Assembly: GCA_019187085.1 (NCBI GenBank)
Contig: JABARS010000001.1
Coordinates: 310,001-374,000, forward strand
Reading direction: 5' to 3'
Length of the DNA stretch: 64,000 bases
DNA from: Pseudorhodoplanes sp.
Lineage (GTDB): Bacteria; Pseudomonadota; Alphaproteobacteria; Rhizobiales; Xanthobacteraceae
Shown here: one piece after another, positions 28,619 to 37,312 of the stretch
How positions within the stretch are numbered: position 1 is the first letter of the stretch
Layout: each line of letters opens with the position of its first letter
Position numbers and translations under genes: made by a program
Notes under the pieces: generated by a model
Told to the model about the DNA's origin: nothing
Databases searched by the model: none
Seen by the model: only the letters and a program-made list of their open reading frames with translations

Positions 28619-29365
28619 GTGGACATTCCCCGGATATTCAACATCACCGAAAGTGCACACCGTATCCATAATCCGTTCACACCCGAAAAGTTCGCCACTC
28701 TCGGCGAGGCGTTGCGCCTGGAACCAGAGACCCGTGTGCTGGACCTCGGCAGCGGTTCGGGCGAGATGCTGTGCACCTGGGCGCGCGATTACGGGATTAG
28801 CGGCACTGGTATCGACATGAGTCAATTGTTCAGCGAGCAAGCAAAGTTGCGCGCTGAACAACTCGGGGTCGCCGATCGAGTCGAGTTCATCCACGGCGAC
28901 GCAGCCGGCTATGTGGCCGACGAAAAGGTCGGTGTGGCAGCCTGTGTCGGTGCCACGTGGATCGGCGGGGGAGTCGCCGGTACCATCGAGCTCCTGGCAA
29001 AAAGCCTTCGCACCGGAGGGATCATCCTCATCGGAGAGCCGTACTGGCTGCGGTTGCCGCCTAGCGAAGAGGTTGCCAAGGGATGCGGCGCCGGTTCGAT
29101 CTCAGACTTTTTGATGCTTCCCGACCTTATCGCGTCTTTCGGCGACCTGGACTACGACGTCGTGGAAATGGTTCTGGCAAACCAGGACGGCTGGGACAGG
29201 TACGAGGCGGCCAAGTGGCTCACCATGCGCCGATGGCTAGAAGAGAATCCCCACGACGATTTCGCGAAGGAAGTTCGAGCCAAATTGACCTCGGAACCCA
29301 AACGCTACGCCGCGCATACGCGTGAATACCTGGGCTGGGGCGTGTTCGCGGTGATGGGGCGGTGA
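28619..29365 (+). CDS. SAM-dependent methyltransferase, probably acquired
   Basis: A 248-residue class I methyltransferase. The SAM site is seen as VLDLGSGSGEMLCTWARDYG, with GIDMSQLFSEQA (ribose-binding acidic loop), EFIHGDAAGY and ACVGATWIGGG. The region resembles the small-molecule or fatty-acid type more than rRNA methylases; the substrate is unknown. The GTG at 28619 gives the start MDIPRIFNITESAHRIH. The gene and its upstream region have more A/T than the neighbours, and it lies directly beside two tRNA-Arg genes, both signs of horizontal transfer. No integrase is visible. Confidence 0.85.
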   Translation: MDIPRIFNITESAHRIHNPFTPEKFATLGEALRLEPETRVLDLGSGSGEMLCTWARDYGISGTGIDMSQLFSEQAKLRAEQLGVADRVEFIHGDAAGYVADEKVGVAACVGATWIGGGVAGTIELLAKSLRTGGIILIGEPYWLRLPPSEEVAKGCGAGSISDFLMLPDLIASFGDLDYDVVEMVLANQDGWDRYEAAKWLTMRRWLEENPHDDFAKEVRAKLTSEPKRYAAHTREYLGWGVFAVMGR

Positions 29366-29441
29366 TGTATGTCGCTGCCCGTCCGCTTCTAAGGTCCAGT
29401 AGCGAACCGGTGCCCAGCTTTGTTCTGGATTGGTGGAGAAA

Positions 29442-29518
29442 TGGCGCGCCGGAAGGGATTCGAACCCCTGACCCCCAGATTCGAAGTCTGGTGCTCTATC
29501 CAGCTGAGCTACCGGCGC
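29442..29518 (-). tRNA. tRNA-Arg (anticodon TCG)
   Basis: A 77-nt minus-strand cloverleaf: acceptor GCGCCGG/CCGGCGC, G discriminator and encoded CCA, D-arm AGCTCAGCTGGATAGAGC, anticodon stem CCAGA/TCTGG around CTTCGAA, and T-arm with GGTTCGAATCC. The anticodon TCG decodes CGA/CGG-type Arg codons. It lies downstream of the tRNA-Arg(ACG) gene in tandem. Confidence 0.96.
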
Positions 29519-29554
29519 AGGACCGCAGGCTTGCGAACCGTCAAACGAGAAGAA

Positions 29555-29631
29555 TGGCGCGCCCGAAAGGATTCGAACCTCTGACCCCCAGATTCGTAGT
29601 CTGGTGCTCTATCCAGCTGAGCTACGGGCGC
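29555..29631 (-). tRNA. tRNA-Arg (anticodon ACG)
   Basis: A 77-nt minus-strand cloverleaf: acceptor GCGCCCG/CGGGCGC, G discriminator and encoded CCA, D-arm identical to the neighbouring tRNA-Arg, anticodon stem CCAGA/TCTGG around CTACGAA. The anticodon ACG is normally edited to ICG by TadA and reads CGU/CGC. The body is nearly identical to the TCG gene 36 bases downstream, indicating a tandem duplication that diverged at the anticodon and acceptor stem. Confidence 0.96.
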
Positions 29632-29709
29632 TTGAAACGGCCGGAAGCGGTAAAATCGGCACGCAACGGCGGCATTGCTAGCCTCGCTGCGGCACGATGG
29701 CAAGATTTT

Positions 29710-31179
29710 TCAGGCGCTCGCCCGCCGGTCGCGCGAGGCCTTCAGATCGAGTGTGCGGTCGGGAATCGTGAACCGGAAGGTGGCGCCAAGGGTGCCCTCG
29801 ATCAGGCGGATTTCGCCGCCATGCGCCCTGACCAGTTCCGCAGCGATAACAAGGCCGAGCCCGGTCCCGCCCGGCCGGGCCGAGCCCTGGAAAGCCTCGA
29901 ACAGATGCTCCCGTGCCAGCGCCGGCAGGCCGGGGCCGGTATCGGATACCTCGATCACGACCACCGCGCCCTCGCGGCGACCGGTCACGCGAATCTGGTC
30001 ACGTACCGGATCGTTCGGAGCCCGGCCTTCCAGCGCCTGCTTGGCGTTGCGGGTCAGGTTGAGCAGGACGCGGAACAATTGCTCGTGGTCGGCATCGACG
30101 GTCAGCCCACGTTCGATCGCCGCGATCCAGCCGATCGGGCTTTCGCCGGCGAGACCCAAGGATTCGCGCACCTCGCCGACCAGTTCGCCGAACGCCACCG
30201 GCTTGCGGTCGGGCGGCGGCTCGTGGGCGCGCCCGTACGACAATGTGGACTGGCAGAACGCGATCGCGCGCTCGAGCGTACGCATCAGCTTGGGCGCAAA
30301 ACGCTGCACGCGCGGATCGGGCAACCCCGACAACTGGTCCGACAGAAGCTGCGCCGAAGCGAGCATGTTGCGCAGATCGTGATTGATTTTCGAAACAGCA
30401 AGTCCGAGCGCGGCCAGCCGGCTCTTCTCGTTGAGCAGAGAGGCCAGTTCGCGCTGCATGGCCGCGAGTTCGTTCTCGATCATCCCGATCTCGTCGGCGC
30501 GGCGCGAAGCGATGAGCACGCGCGCCGGACTTTCCGGATCGCCGCGGAATTGCGTGATGTTCTCGGTGATGCGCCGCATCGGACGCACGAACATGTAATG
30601 CAGCGCAAAATAGACAAGCGCGGCGGTGATGGCGGAAATGATCAGCGACAGGATCAGAATGTTCCAGGAGAACCTGTACATCGCTTTCTGCAGCGGCGCA
30701 TTGTCGATGATGATCTCGATGAATTCGCCGCCGCGCGGCGCCGGCCCGATCACCATCAGAATGCAATTCTCGCTGTCCGACAGCGCCTGAAAGGCGCCGC
30801 GGATGGCACGGAACCAGCGCACGTCGCGCATATCGATCTCGCGGTGAACCTCAGGCGACATATCGGTCGCGGCCAGCAGACGGCGCTGCTGCCCCATCTT
30901 CATGGCGACCGCGCGCGCGCCGATACTGGACAGGATCTGGCGTGCGAGTTCTTCCGGCACCATTCCGCTCGGCGCCGCATCCAGAACCAGCGCCGCCGTA
31001 TGGGCCGAAGCCAGCCGGTCGTTCAGCCAGTTGAGCCGGAAATTCGCGATCGAGGGCACATAGATCAGCACTTCCGCGAGCATGACAAACAGGATCGTGA
31101 GTGAGAGCAACTTGCCCGACAGACCCAGCGGACCGGCCCGGAGCCCAAGACGGCGTGCGGTATCGACGCTTTCGTTCAT
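29710..31179 (-). CDS. Orphan membrane sensor histidine kinase
   Basis: A 489-residue kinase. The N-terminal membrane helix (LLSLTILFVMLAEVLIYV) is followed by a periplasmic domain of about 150 residues, a second helix (ILILSLIISAITAALVYFAL) and a HAMP segment (RPMRRITENITQFRGDPE). The H-box is AVSKINHDLRNMLASAQLL, a variant of the usual HELRTPL, followed by NLTRNAKQALEG (N-box) and VSDTGPGL and GGTGLGLVIAAELV. No response regulator is adjacent, so the partner is unknown. It ends 79 bases before the tRNA-Arg pair on the same strand. Confidence 0.92.
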   Translation of the reverse strand: MNESVDTARRLGLRAGPLGLSGKLLSLTILFVMLAEVLIYVPSIANFRLNWLNDRLASAHTAALVLDAAPSGMVPEELARQILSSIGARAVAMKMGQQRRLLAATDMSPEVHREIDMRDVRWFRAIRGAFQALSDSENCILMVIGPAPRGGEFIEIIIDNAPLQKAMYRFSWNILILSLIISAITAALVYFALHYMFVRPMRRITENITQFRGDPESPARVLIASRRADEIGMIENELAAMQRELASLLNEKSRLAALGLAVSKINHDLRNMLASAQLLSDQLSGLPDPRVQRFAPKLMRTLERAIAFCQSTLSYGRAHEPPPDRKPVAFGELVGEVRESLGLAGESPIGWIAAIERGLTVDADHEQLFRVLLNLTRNAKQALEGRAPNDPVRDQIRVTGRREGAVVVIEVSDTGPGLPALAREHLFEAFQGSARPGGTGLGLVIAAELVRAHGGEIRLIEGTLGATFRFTIPDRTLDLKASRDRRASA

Positions 31180-31185
31180 CGCATT

Positions 31186-32598
31186 TCAGCCGAGGCGGCG
31201 AAGCCAGCCAATGATGCGTCGCACAAGCGGACTCGTCAAACCGCGGGCAAAGACATCGATCGCGGCGCGCTTTCCGATCTCCGCCCGCGTGGGATATGGA
31301 ACAACAACACCGGTCATGGCGCGAATATTCATCCTGCGTTCGACCGCAAGCGCCCAGGTCGAAATCAGTTCCCCTGCGTCCGTTCCCACGATGGTCGCTC
31401 CCAGGATCCGGCCGCGCGCACTCATGACGACCTTGATGTGGCCATGCGTCTCACGCTCCGCCTGCGCGCGGTCGTTCTCGCGGTACGGCCAGCGCGCAAC
31501 CCGGACGGCGCCGTGGCGCGCGCGCGCCTGTGCCTCGGTCAACCCGGCATGCGCGAGTTCCGGATCGGTGAAGGTCACGCGCGGAATCAGGCTGTCGTCG
31601 GCAGACACCGGCAGGCGAAACAGCGCGTTCCGGATCACAAGTCCGGCATGATAATTGGCAGCGTGTGTAAATTGTGGCCCGCCCGCGATGTCGCCGACGG
31701 CATAGACATGCCGGTTGGTCGTGCGCAGGCCCTTATCCACGACGATGCCGTTTCGACCGCAACTTATGCCGGCGGCATCGAGCCCAAGGCCCTCGACGAC
31801 GGCACGCCGGCCGGCCGCCACCAGCACATGGCTGGCGTCGATTGCCTCTTCCCCTGCCCCCATTTGCAGCACGGCCCTCACGCCGGCCGGTCCCGTATCC
31901 ATGCGCGCGATCGTGACGCCGGTACGAATATCGATTCCCTCGCGCGCCAGTTGATCGAGGACCACCGAGGCGCATTCCGGATCGTCCTTGGCGAGCGGTG
32001 CCGCCGCCTCCAGCACGGTCACCTGCGCACCGAGTCGCCGGAACGCCTGACCGAGCTCGAGACCGATCGGCCCCGCACCGATGACCAGGAGATGGCGCGG
32101 ACATTGTTCAAGATTGAACACCGTCTCGTTGGTGAGATAGGGCAGCCGCTCGAGCCCGGGGATGGACGGCAGCGCGGGCCTTGAGCCGGTCGCAATCACG
32201 AAGCGTCGTGCCTGTATCGTCGTGTCGCCGACGCGAACGGTCTTCGGACCGACAAACCGCGCCTCACCCTTGATGACGCGAACGCCGAGCCCACGGAAAC
32301 GTTCCACCGAGTCGTTTGGCGCAATGGCGGCGATGACCTCGTGCACATGGGCGCGCACCTTGGTGAAATCGACCGTCACGGTCGCCTCGATCCCGAAGGC
32401 CCCGCTTGTACGCACCAGATGCGCACGGCGCGCGGCAGCGATCAGGGCCTTGGAGGGAACGCAACCGGTATTGAGGCAGTCGCCACCCATTCTGTGCTTC
32501 TCGATCAGGACCACGGGCACGCCAAAGGCAGCCGCCGCGGCCGCTACCGAAAGCCCGCCCGATCCGGCTCCGATCACGCAAATATCGGGCTTGAGCAT
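31186..32598 (-). CDS. MerA/dihydrolipoamide dehydrogenase-like FAD oxidoreductase
   Basis: A 470-residue pyridine nucleotide-disulfide oxidoreductase. The FAD site is CVIGAGSGGLSVAAAAAAFG, the redox-active pair is in GGDCLNTGCVPSKAL, and the NAD(P) site is HLLVIGAGPIGLELGQAF. Where lipoamide dehydrogenases have a His-Pro-Thr catalytic segment, this protein reads VVPYPTRAEI, with Tyr in the His position, as in mercuric-reductase-like members. There is no N-terminal metal-binding domain. It is followed upstream by a TVP38 membrane protein 40 bases away, a pairing seen in many bacteria; the electron acceptor is unknown. Confidence 0.88.
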   Translation of the reverse strand: MLKPDICVIGAGSGGLSVAAAAAAFGVPVVLIEKHRMGGDCLNTGCVPSKALIAAARRAHLVRTSGAFGIEATVTVDFTKVRAHVHEVIAAIAPNDSVERFRGLGVRVIKGEARFVGPKTVRVGDTTIQARRFVIATGSRPALPSIPGLERLPYLTNETVFNLEQCPRHLLVIGAGPIGLELGQAFRRLGAQVTVLEAAAPLAKDDPECASVVLDQLAREGIDIRTGVTIARMDTGPAGVRAVLQMGAGEEAIDASHVLVAAGRRAVVEGLGLDAAGISCGRNGIVVDKGLRTTNRHVYAVGDIAGGPQFTHAANYHAGLVIRNALFRLPVSADDSLIPRVTFTDPELAHAGLTEAQARARHGAVRVARWPYRENDRAQAERETHGHIKVVMSARGRILGATIVGTDAGELISTWALAVERRMNIRAMTGVVVPYPTRAEIGKRAAIDVFARGLTSPLVRRIIGWLRRLG

Positions 32599-32638
32599 GC
32601 CGTCATTGCCTCCTTTTCCCGCCCCTGCTCTGGCGCCA

Positions 32639-33454
32639 TTAAATCACGCGCTGGCGGCGGCGAGCCCAGAACTTGACCCCGACCGGCACGAGCGCGACGA
32701 CGCAGAGCGCGAAAAGAGCGAACAGCAGCTTCGGTTGCAGTACGTCGCGCACACCGAAATCGAGCCGGCAATCCGTCCGCCCCTGCGCCATACAGGCGTG
32801 AAAGGCAGCGGCCGGCTCGGCCAAGGCGGCATCGAGCCCGGTGCCGAAAAAAGCGAATGCGTACGCGCCCGGCAGAATGCCGACCGCCGTTGCCGCCACG
32901 AAGGTGCGCAGCCGGACGCCGGCAACCGCGGGCACCAGATTGACAAGGAAGAAAGGAAAGACCGGTACCAGCCGCAGGAAAAGCAGATAGCTGAACGCAT
33001 TATCGCGGAACCCCTGCGCCAGCTTTTCCGCCATCGGCCCGGCGCGGCGGACGAGATGCTCTCCGAACGCGCTGCGTGCGACCAGGAAAATAACCGAGGC
33101 GCCGATGGTCGCCGCGAGCGCCGCCGCGCCGCCGCCGGCCAGCGTACCGAACAGGAATCCTCCGCTCACTGTCAGGAACCACGAACCGGGCAGGGACAGC
33201 GCGACGGCGACCACATAGACCGCCATGAAAATGGAGATCGCGGTTAGCTGCTTCGCGGCCACGAACGCCATGATCGTCTCGCGGTGCTGCACCAGATTTT
33301 CAGGTGCGATCTGGCGATGCCAGCCCATCCCGAAAACGAGGGCTGCGACACAGACGAGACCAGCAAGGGGCAGCATGCGCCGCAGCCATGGGCGGGACGT
33401 CTCCCCGGACGGATCGGCCCGGCCAGGCGGGGGGATTTTGTCGGGCTCTTTCAC
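32639..33454 (-). CDS. TVP38/TMEM64 (DedA-superfamily) membrane protein
   Basis: A 271-residue integral membrane protein. Family markers are SLPGSWFLTVSGGFLFGTLAGGG, IGASVIFLVARSAFG and FLRLVPVFPFFLVNLVPAVAGV, a conserved re-entrant-loop region. About five helices are predicted, with a Cys pair in the periplasmic loop (ACMAQGRTDCRLD) before the last helix. DedA-superfamily proteins move lipids or carriers between leaflets. It is translated before the FAD oxidoreductase on the same strand and divergent from rpmH. Confidence 0.9.
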   Translation of the reverse strand: MKEPDKIPPPGRADPSGETSRPWLRRMLPLAGLVCVAALVFGMGWHRQIAPENLVQHRETIMAFVAAKQLTAISIFMAVYVVAVALSLPGSWFLTVSGGFLFGTLAGGGAAALAATIGASVIFLVARSAFGEHLVRRAGPMAEKLAQGFRDNAFSYLLFLRLVPVFPFFLVNLVPAVAGVRLRTFVAATAVGILPGAYAFAFFGTGLDAALAEPAAAFHACMAQGRTDCRLDFGVRDVLQPKLLFALFALCVVALVPVGVKFWARRRQRVI

Positions 33455-33618
33455 GGACAGTCCGGCTGCGGCATCGCCGACTTTTCTTACACCCGGAGCG
33501 GCCCCGCGACCGGCGGGTCACCGGATTTTGACCGTAATCGTGATCAATCAGGCATTAAGGAACGGCCGCCGGCCGGCCGCAGCCGCAAGGGGCGCACACG
33601 GCTCCGGCGAGGCTCGCA

Positions 33619-33647
33619 TTGACGGGTCAGGCTCCTCTCCCTTATAA
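33619..33647 (+). promoter_or_regulatory. Sigma-70 promoter of the rpmH-rnpA-yidC operon
   Basis: TTGACG at 33619-33624 and TTATAA at 33642-33647 are separated by exactly 17 bases, close to the consensus. Transcription would begin near 33654, leaving a leader of about 90 bases before rpmH. It is the best-matching housekeeping promoter noticed in the window. Confidence 0.75.
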
Positions 33648-33745
33648 GCCGCGGGACTTTTGCGCCGACCGCGTGCCGTCAGACAGACCCCGCCCGGCGC
33701 ATCCTATCCCGATCAGCCGGCATCCCAGCCCAGCGGAGAAGACCC

Positions 33746-33880
33746 GTGAAGCGGACCTATCAACCGAGCAAACTCGTGCGCAAGCGCCGTCACGGTTTCC
33801 GCGCCCGCATGGCGACCAAAGGCGGCCGTAAGGTGGTCGCGGCCCGCCGGGCGCGCGGTCGCAAGCGCCTGTCCGCCTGA
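33746..33880 (+). CDS. rpmH: Ribosomal protein bL34
   Basis: A 44-residue basic protein of the large ribosomal subunit, starting at GTG 33746 with CGGAGA upstream. The sequence [20 protein letters not shown] is diagnostic, and ends in GRKRLSA. It heads the conserved rpmH-rnpA-yidC group; the sigma-70 promoter at 33619 lies upstream. Confidence 0.97.
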   Translation: MKRTYQPSKLVRKRRHGFRARMATKGGRKVVAARRARGRKRLSA

Positions 33881-33911
33881 GTCCGCGGCAGGTCGATGCC
33901 TGCCCCTCCCG

Positions 33912-34238
33912 ATGGAGCGACTGAGGCAACGCGAGGACTTTCTCAGCGCCGCAACCGGAGCCAAAATCCCGGCTGCGGGCTTCCTGCTGCAGGCCAAGCG
34001 GCGCGCCGCCGGCGGGCCTCCCCGGATCGGGTTCACCGTTTCGAAAAAGGTCGGCAATGCCGTCGAGCGCAACCGCGTTCGCCGGCGCCTACGCGAAATC
34101 GTGCGGCTGGCCGACCTGAAAGCTTTCCACACCGGCCATGACTATGTGCTGGTTGGACGGCGCGCGGCATTGTCGCTGCCGTTCGACCGGATTCGCCAAG
34201 ACCTTGCCGGCGCCCTCCAACGTGCGCATCGCCATTAA
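33912..34238 (+). CDS. rnpA: Ribonuclease P protein component
   Basis: A 108-residue protein subunit that helps RNase P RNA process the 5' ends of pre-tRNAs. Markers are RLRQREDFLSA, RIGFTVSKKVGNAVERNRVRRRLRE (the RNR motif) and GHDYVLVGRRAAL. The start at ATG 33912 fits the family. It ends 9 bases before yidC; the yidD gene often found between them is missing. Confidence 0.96.
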   Translation: MERLRQREDFLSAATGAKIPAAGFLLQAKRRAAGGPPRIGFTVSKKVGNAVERNRVRRRLREIVRLADLKAFHTGHDYVLVGRRAALSLPFDRIRQDLAGALQRAHRH

Positions 34239-34247
34239 GAGCCCCCG

Positions 34248-36113
34248 ATGACCGACCAGAAAAACACCATTCTCGCGATCGTCCTTTCGGCCATCGTGCT
34301 GATCGCCTGGCAGTACTTCGTCGGCGTGCCGCAGATGGAGAAGCAGAAGCAGGAAGCCCAGACTCGCCAGCAACAAGCCCAGACCCAGCCTGCTCCTGCG
34401 CCGGCGGGCACGCCACAGCCACAAGGAACCCCGCAGCCGCAGGGAACGCCCGGCGCTGCCCCCCAGGCTCCGGGCGCCAGCGCGCCTGTGCCCGGCGCCG
34501 TGCCGCTGCCCGGTCAGCAGCCCGCCCGGGAGGCGGTGATCGCCAGTGTGCCGCGCATCCAGATCGAGACGCCGACCATGTTCGGCTCGATCTCGCTCCG
34601 CGGCGCCCGGATCGACGACGTCGCGCTGGTGAAATACCGCGAGACCGTGGACCCCAAATCGTCGGCGATCGTGCTCCTGTCCCCCTCCGGCAGCCCGCAT
34701 CCCTTCTATGCCGAGTTCGGCTGGGTCGCCGGCCCGGGCGCGACCATGAAGCTGCCGGCCGCCGACACGCTCTGGCGGCAGGAAGGCTCCAACAAGCTGT
34801 CGGTCGGAAGCCCGGTCACGCTGGCCTGGGACAACGGCGAGGGCCTCGAATTCCGGCGCACGATCAGCATCGATGACCGCTATCTGTTCACCATCACCGA
34901 TCAGATCGCCAACAAGGGAACCGCACCGGCGTCGCTCCATCCCTATGCGCTGATTTCGCGGCACGGCAAGCCGCAGACGCTCGGCTATTACATCCTGCAC
35001 GAAGGCATGATCGGCGTGCTCGGCGATCAGGGTCTGCAGGAGCTGACCTACCAGAACATCGAGGACAAGAAGTCGGTGAACTACGAGGTCACCAACGCGT
35101 GGCTCGGCATCACCGACAAATACTGGGCGGCAACGCTGCTGCCCGATCCCAAGGCCAAGCTGCAGGCCCGCTTCACCGGCGGCACGCTCGGCACGGCGAA
35201 GACCTATCAGGCCGATTATCTGCTCGACCAGGTCACCGTCGCTCCGGGCGCGAGCGCCACCGCCCATAGCCGCCTGTTCGCGGGCGCCAAGGAAATCGCC
35301 GTCGTCGACGGATACGACAAAAAGCTCGGCCTCAATCGCTTCGAACTTCTGATCGACTGGGGCTGGTTCTATTTCATCACCAAGCCGCTGTTCTGGGTGA
35401 TCGACTGGCTGTTCAAGTGGCTCGGCAATTTCGGCCTTGCGATCCTTGCTGTCACGGTCGTTATCAAGCTCGCCTTCTTCCCGCTCGCCAACAAGTCCTA
35501 TGCCTCGATGGCGAAGATGAAGGCGGTGCAGCCGCAGATGATGATGATCCGCGAGCGCTATGCCGAAGACAAGATGAAGCAGCAGCAGGCGCTGATGGAA
35601 TTGTACAAGAAGGAGAAGATCAATCCGCTGGCCGGCTGCCTGCCGATCCTGATCCAGATTCCGGTCTTCTTCGCGCTCTATAAAGTGCTCTTCGTCACCA
35701 TCGAGATGCGGCATGCTCCGTTCTACGGCTGGATCAAGGACCTCGCCGCGCCAGACCCGACGAACGTATTCAACCTGTTCGGCCTCCTGCCGTTCGACCC
35801 GACCCAATTGCCGGTGATCGGCGCCTTCCTGTGGCTCGGCGTCTGGCCGCTCATCATGGGCGTCACGATGTGGTTCCAGATGAAGCTCAATCCGGCACCG
35901 CCGGATCCGACCCAGAAGATGATCTTCGACTGGATGCCGGTACTGTTCACCTTCATGCTGGCGACATTTCCGGCCGGACTCGTCATCTACTGGGCCTGGA
36001 ACAACACGCTGTCGGTGATCCAGCAATCCTACATCATGCGCAAGCACGGAGCGAAAATCGAATTGATCGACAACATCAAGTCGATATTCGTGAAGAAGAG
36101 CGGCTTGTCGTAA
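34248..36113 (+). CDS. yidC: Membrane protein insertase YidC
   Basis: A 621-residue inner-membrane insertase. An N-terminal anchor (NTILAIVLSAIVLIAWQYF) is followed by a Gln/Pro-rich linker (about 28-80), the periplasmic P1 beta domain (about 90-340), and the conserved five-helix core from GWFYFITKPLFWVIDWLF through KMKAVQPQMM, CLPILIQIPVFFALYKVLF and PAGLVIYWAWNNTLSVIQQ. Conserved core Arg/Lys and the C1 coiled loop are present. It lies between rnpA and yihA in the operon. Confidence 0.97.
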   Translation: MTDQKNTILAIVLSAIVLIAWQYFVGVPQMEKQKQEAQTRQQQAQTQPAPAPAGTPQPQGTPQPQGTPGAAPQAPGASAPVPGAVPLPGQQPAREAVIASVPRIQIETPTMFGSISLRGARIDDVALVKYRETVDPKSSAIVLLSPSGSPHPFYAEFGWVAGPGATMKLPAADTLWRQEGSNKLSVGSPVTLAWDNGEGLEFRRTISIDDRYLFTITDQIANKGTAPASLHPYALISRHGKPQTLGYYILHEGMIGVLGDQGLQELTYQNIEDKKSVNYEVTNAWLGITDKYWAATLLPDPKAKLQARFTGGTLGTAKTYQADYLLDQVTVAPGASATAHSRLFAGAKEIAVVDGYDKKLGLNRFELLIDWGWFYFITKPLFWVIDWLFKWLGNFGLAILAVTVVIKLAFFPLANKSYASMAKMKAVQPQMMMIRERYAEDKMKQQQALMELYKKEKINPLAGCLPILIQIPVFFALYKVLFVTIEMRHAPFYGWIKDLAAPDPTNVFNLFGLLPFDPTQLPVIGAFLWLGVWPLIMGVTMWFQMKLNPAPPDPTQKMIFDWMPVLFTFMLATFPAGLVIYWAWNNTLSVIQQSYIMRKHGAKIELIDNIKSIFVKKSGLS

Positions 36114-36167
36114 CGGCGGCCGATACCGGCCCAGATACGAGCGAAACGGGCATGGACGGGAACGGAC

Positions 36168-36860
36168 ATGGACGAAATGGACATGGCCGGGACGGGCACG
36201 GATGCGACAAAGCCGGCGGGTACCGGCTTCACCTCCGGTGAGATCCGCGCCGGGCGCGCACTTTTTGCCGGTGAATGGAAGTTCCTCTGGGCGACGGATA
36301 CGCTCGCCCGGCTGCCGAAAATGGCCGGCATCGAGATCGCCTTTGCCGGCCGTTCCAATGTCGGCAAATCGAGCCTGATCAATGCGCTGACCGGCCGCAA
36401 CGGCCTCGCGCGTACTTCGCATACGCCCGGGCGCACACAGGAACTGATCTGCTTTAGCGAAGGCGGGCCGCTGCGCATCGTCGACATGCCCGGCTACGGC
36501 TATGCCCAGGCGCCCAAGCAGAAGGTCGCGGCATGGACCGCGCTGATCCACGATTACCTGAAAGGACGCGCCAATCTCGCCCGCGTCTATCTCCTGATCG
36601 ACGCGCGCCACGGCATCAAGGACACCGACATGCCCGCGCTCGATGCTCTGGGTGAGGCGGCGGTCAGCCACCAGATCGTGCTCACCAAGGCAGACCAGGT
36701 GACCGAGGACGAATTGCAGGCGCGGATCGCCGAGACCCAAGCCGCGATCGCCCGGCGCGCGGCCGCCTTTCCGCAGGTGCTCGTCACCTCCGCACGCAAA
36801 GACACGGGCATCGCAGAACTGCGGGCGGCCATTGCCCGGCTGCTGGCCGAGCGACGATAG
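36168..36860 (+). CDS. yihA: Ribosome biogenesis GTPase YihA/YsxC (EngB)
   Basis: A 230-residue essential GTPase acting in 50S assembly. G1 is [11 protein letters not shown]2 lies in [10 protein letters not shown]3 is VDMPGYGYA, and G4 is LTKAD, with G5 as TSARK. The first 30 residues are an acidic, non-conserved tail; the Met-rich opening makes the start less certain, and downstream initiation is possible. It is followed by DUF423 after 9 bases. Confidence 0.95.
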   Translation: MDEMDMAGTGTDATKPAGTGFTSGEIRAGRALFAGEWKFLWATDTLARLPKMAGIEIAFAGRSNVGKSSLINALTGRNGLARTSHTPGRTQELICFSEGGPLRIVDMPGYGYAQAPKQKVAAWTALIHDYLKGRANLARVYLLIDARHGIKDTDMPALDALGEAAVSHQIVLTKADQVTEDELQARIAETQAAIARRAAAFPQVLVTSARKDTGIAELRAAIARLLAERR

Positions 36861-36869
36861 GAGCGAACC

Positions 36870-37235
36870 ATGGCACTGCCGATCCTGATTGCGCTGGCCG
36901 GTCTGATGGGCGCGGCCGGAGTGGTACTGGCCGCCGCCGGTGCGCATGCGCGGCCGGGTGCGGGCCTCGACACCGCGAGCCAGATGCTGCTCTTCCATGC
37001 CCCCGCCGTCGTCGCGGTCGCCGCGGCCATCGTCCAGGGCCTGCTCGCACGCCCGATCGCGCTTGCGGCCGCTGTCGGCCTTGTCTGCGGTGCCGCGCTG
37101 TTCGCGGGCGATCTGGTACTGCGCGCCTATGCCGGCACCCGCCTGTTCCCGATGGCGGCGCCGACCGGCGGCACCATCCTCATTCTCTCGTGGATCGCGC
37201 TTGCGGCAGCCGCGCTCGCCACCCTGCGCCCCTGA
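36870..37235 (+). CDS. DUF423 family membrane protein
   Basis: A 121-residue, almost entirely hydrophobic protein with four predicted helices. The pattern [37 protein letters not shown] and [16 protein letters not shown] matches the DUF423 (YgdD-like) family. Function is unknown. It is co-directional with yihA and argB and is probably in the same transcript. Confidence 0.87.
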   Translation: MALPILIALAGLMGAAGVVLAAAGAHARPGAGLDTASQMLLFHAPAVVAVAAAIVQGLLARPIALAAAVGLVCGAALFAGDLVLRAYAGTRLFPMAAPTGGTILILSWIALAAAALATLRP

Positions 37236-37312
37236 CCGGCGACGCCCCTTCCGCATCGCGGCCGGCCCCGCTAAAAGGGCGCCGTCCGAATTTTCCGTCA
37301 GGAACGAAATCC

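Noticed and set aside
29362..31104. Plus-strand open frame of 580 codons
   Set aside because: It runs antisense to two tRNA genes and the histidine kinase and lacks any family pattern.
34089..37256. Minus-strand open frame of 1055 codons
   Set aside because: It is antisense to rnpA, yidC, yihA and DUF423, all clearly real on the plus strand. Its composition (His, Arg, Asp, Gly) is that of a reversed high-GC gene with few stop codons; no domain or start signal is seen.
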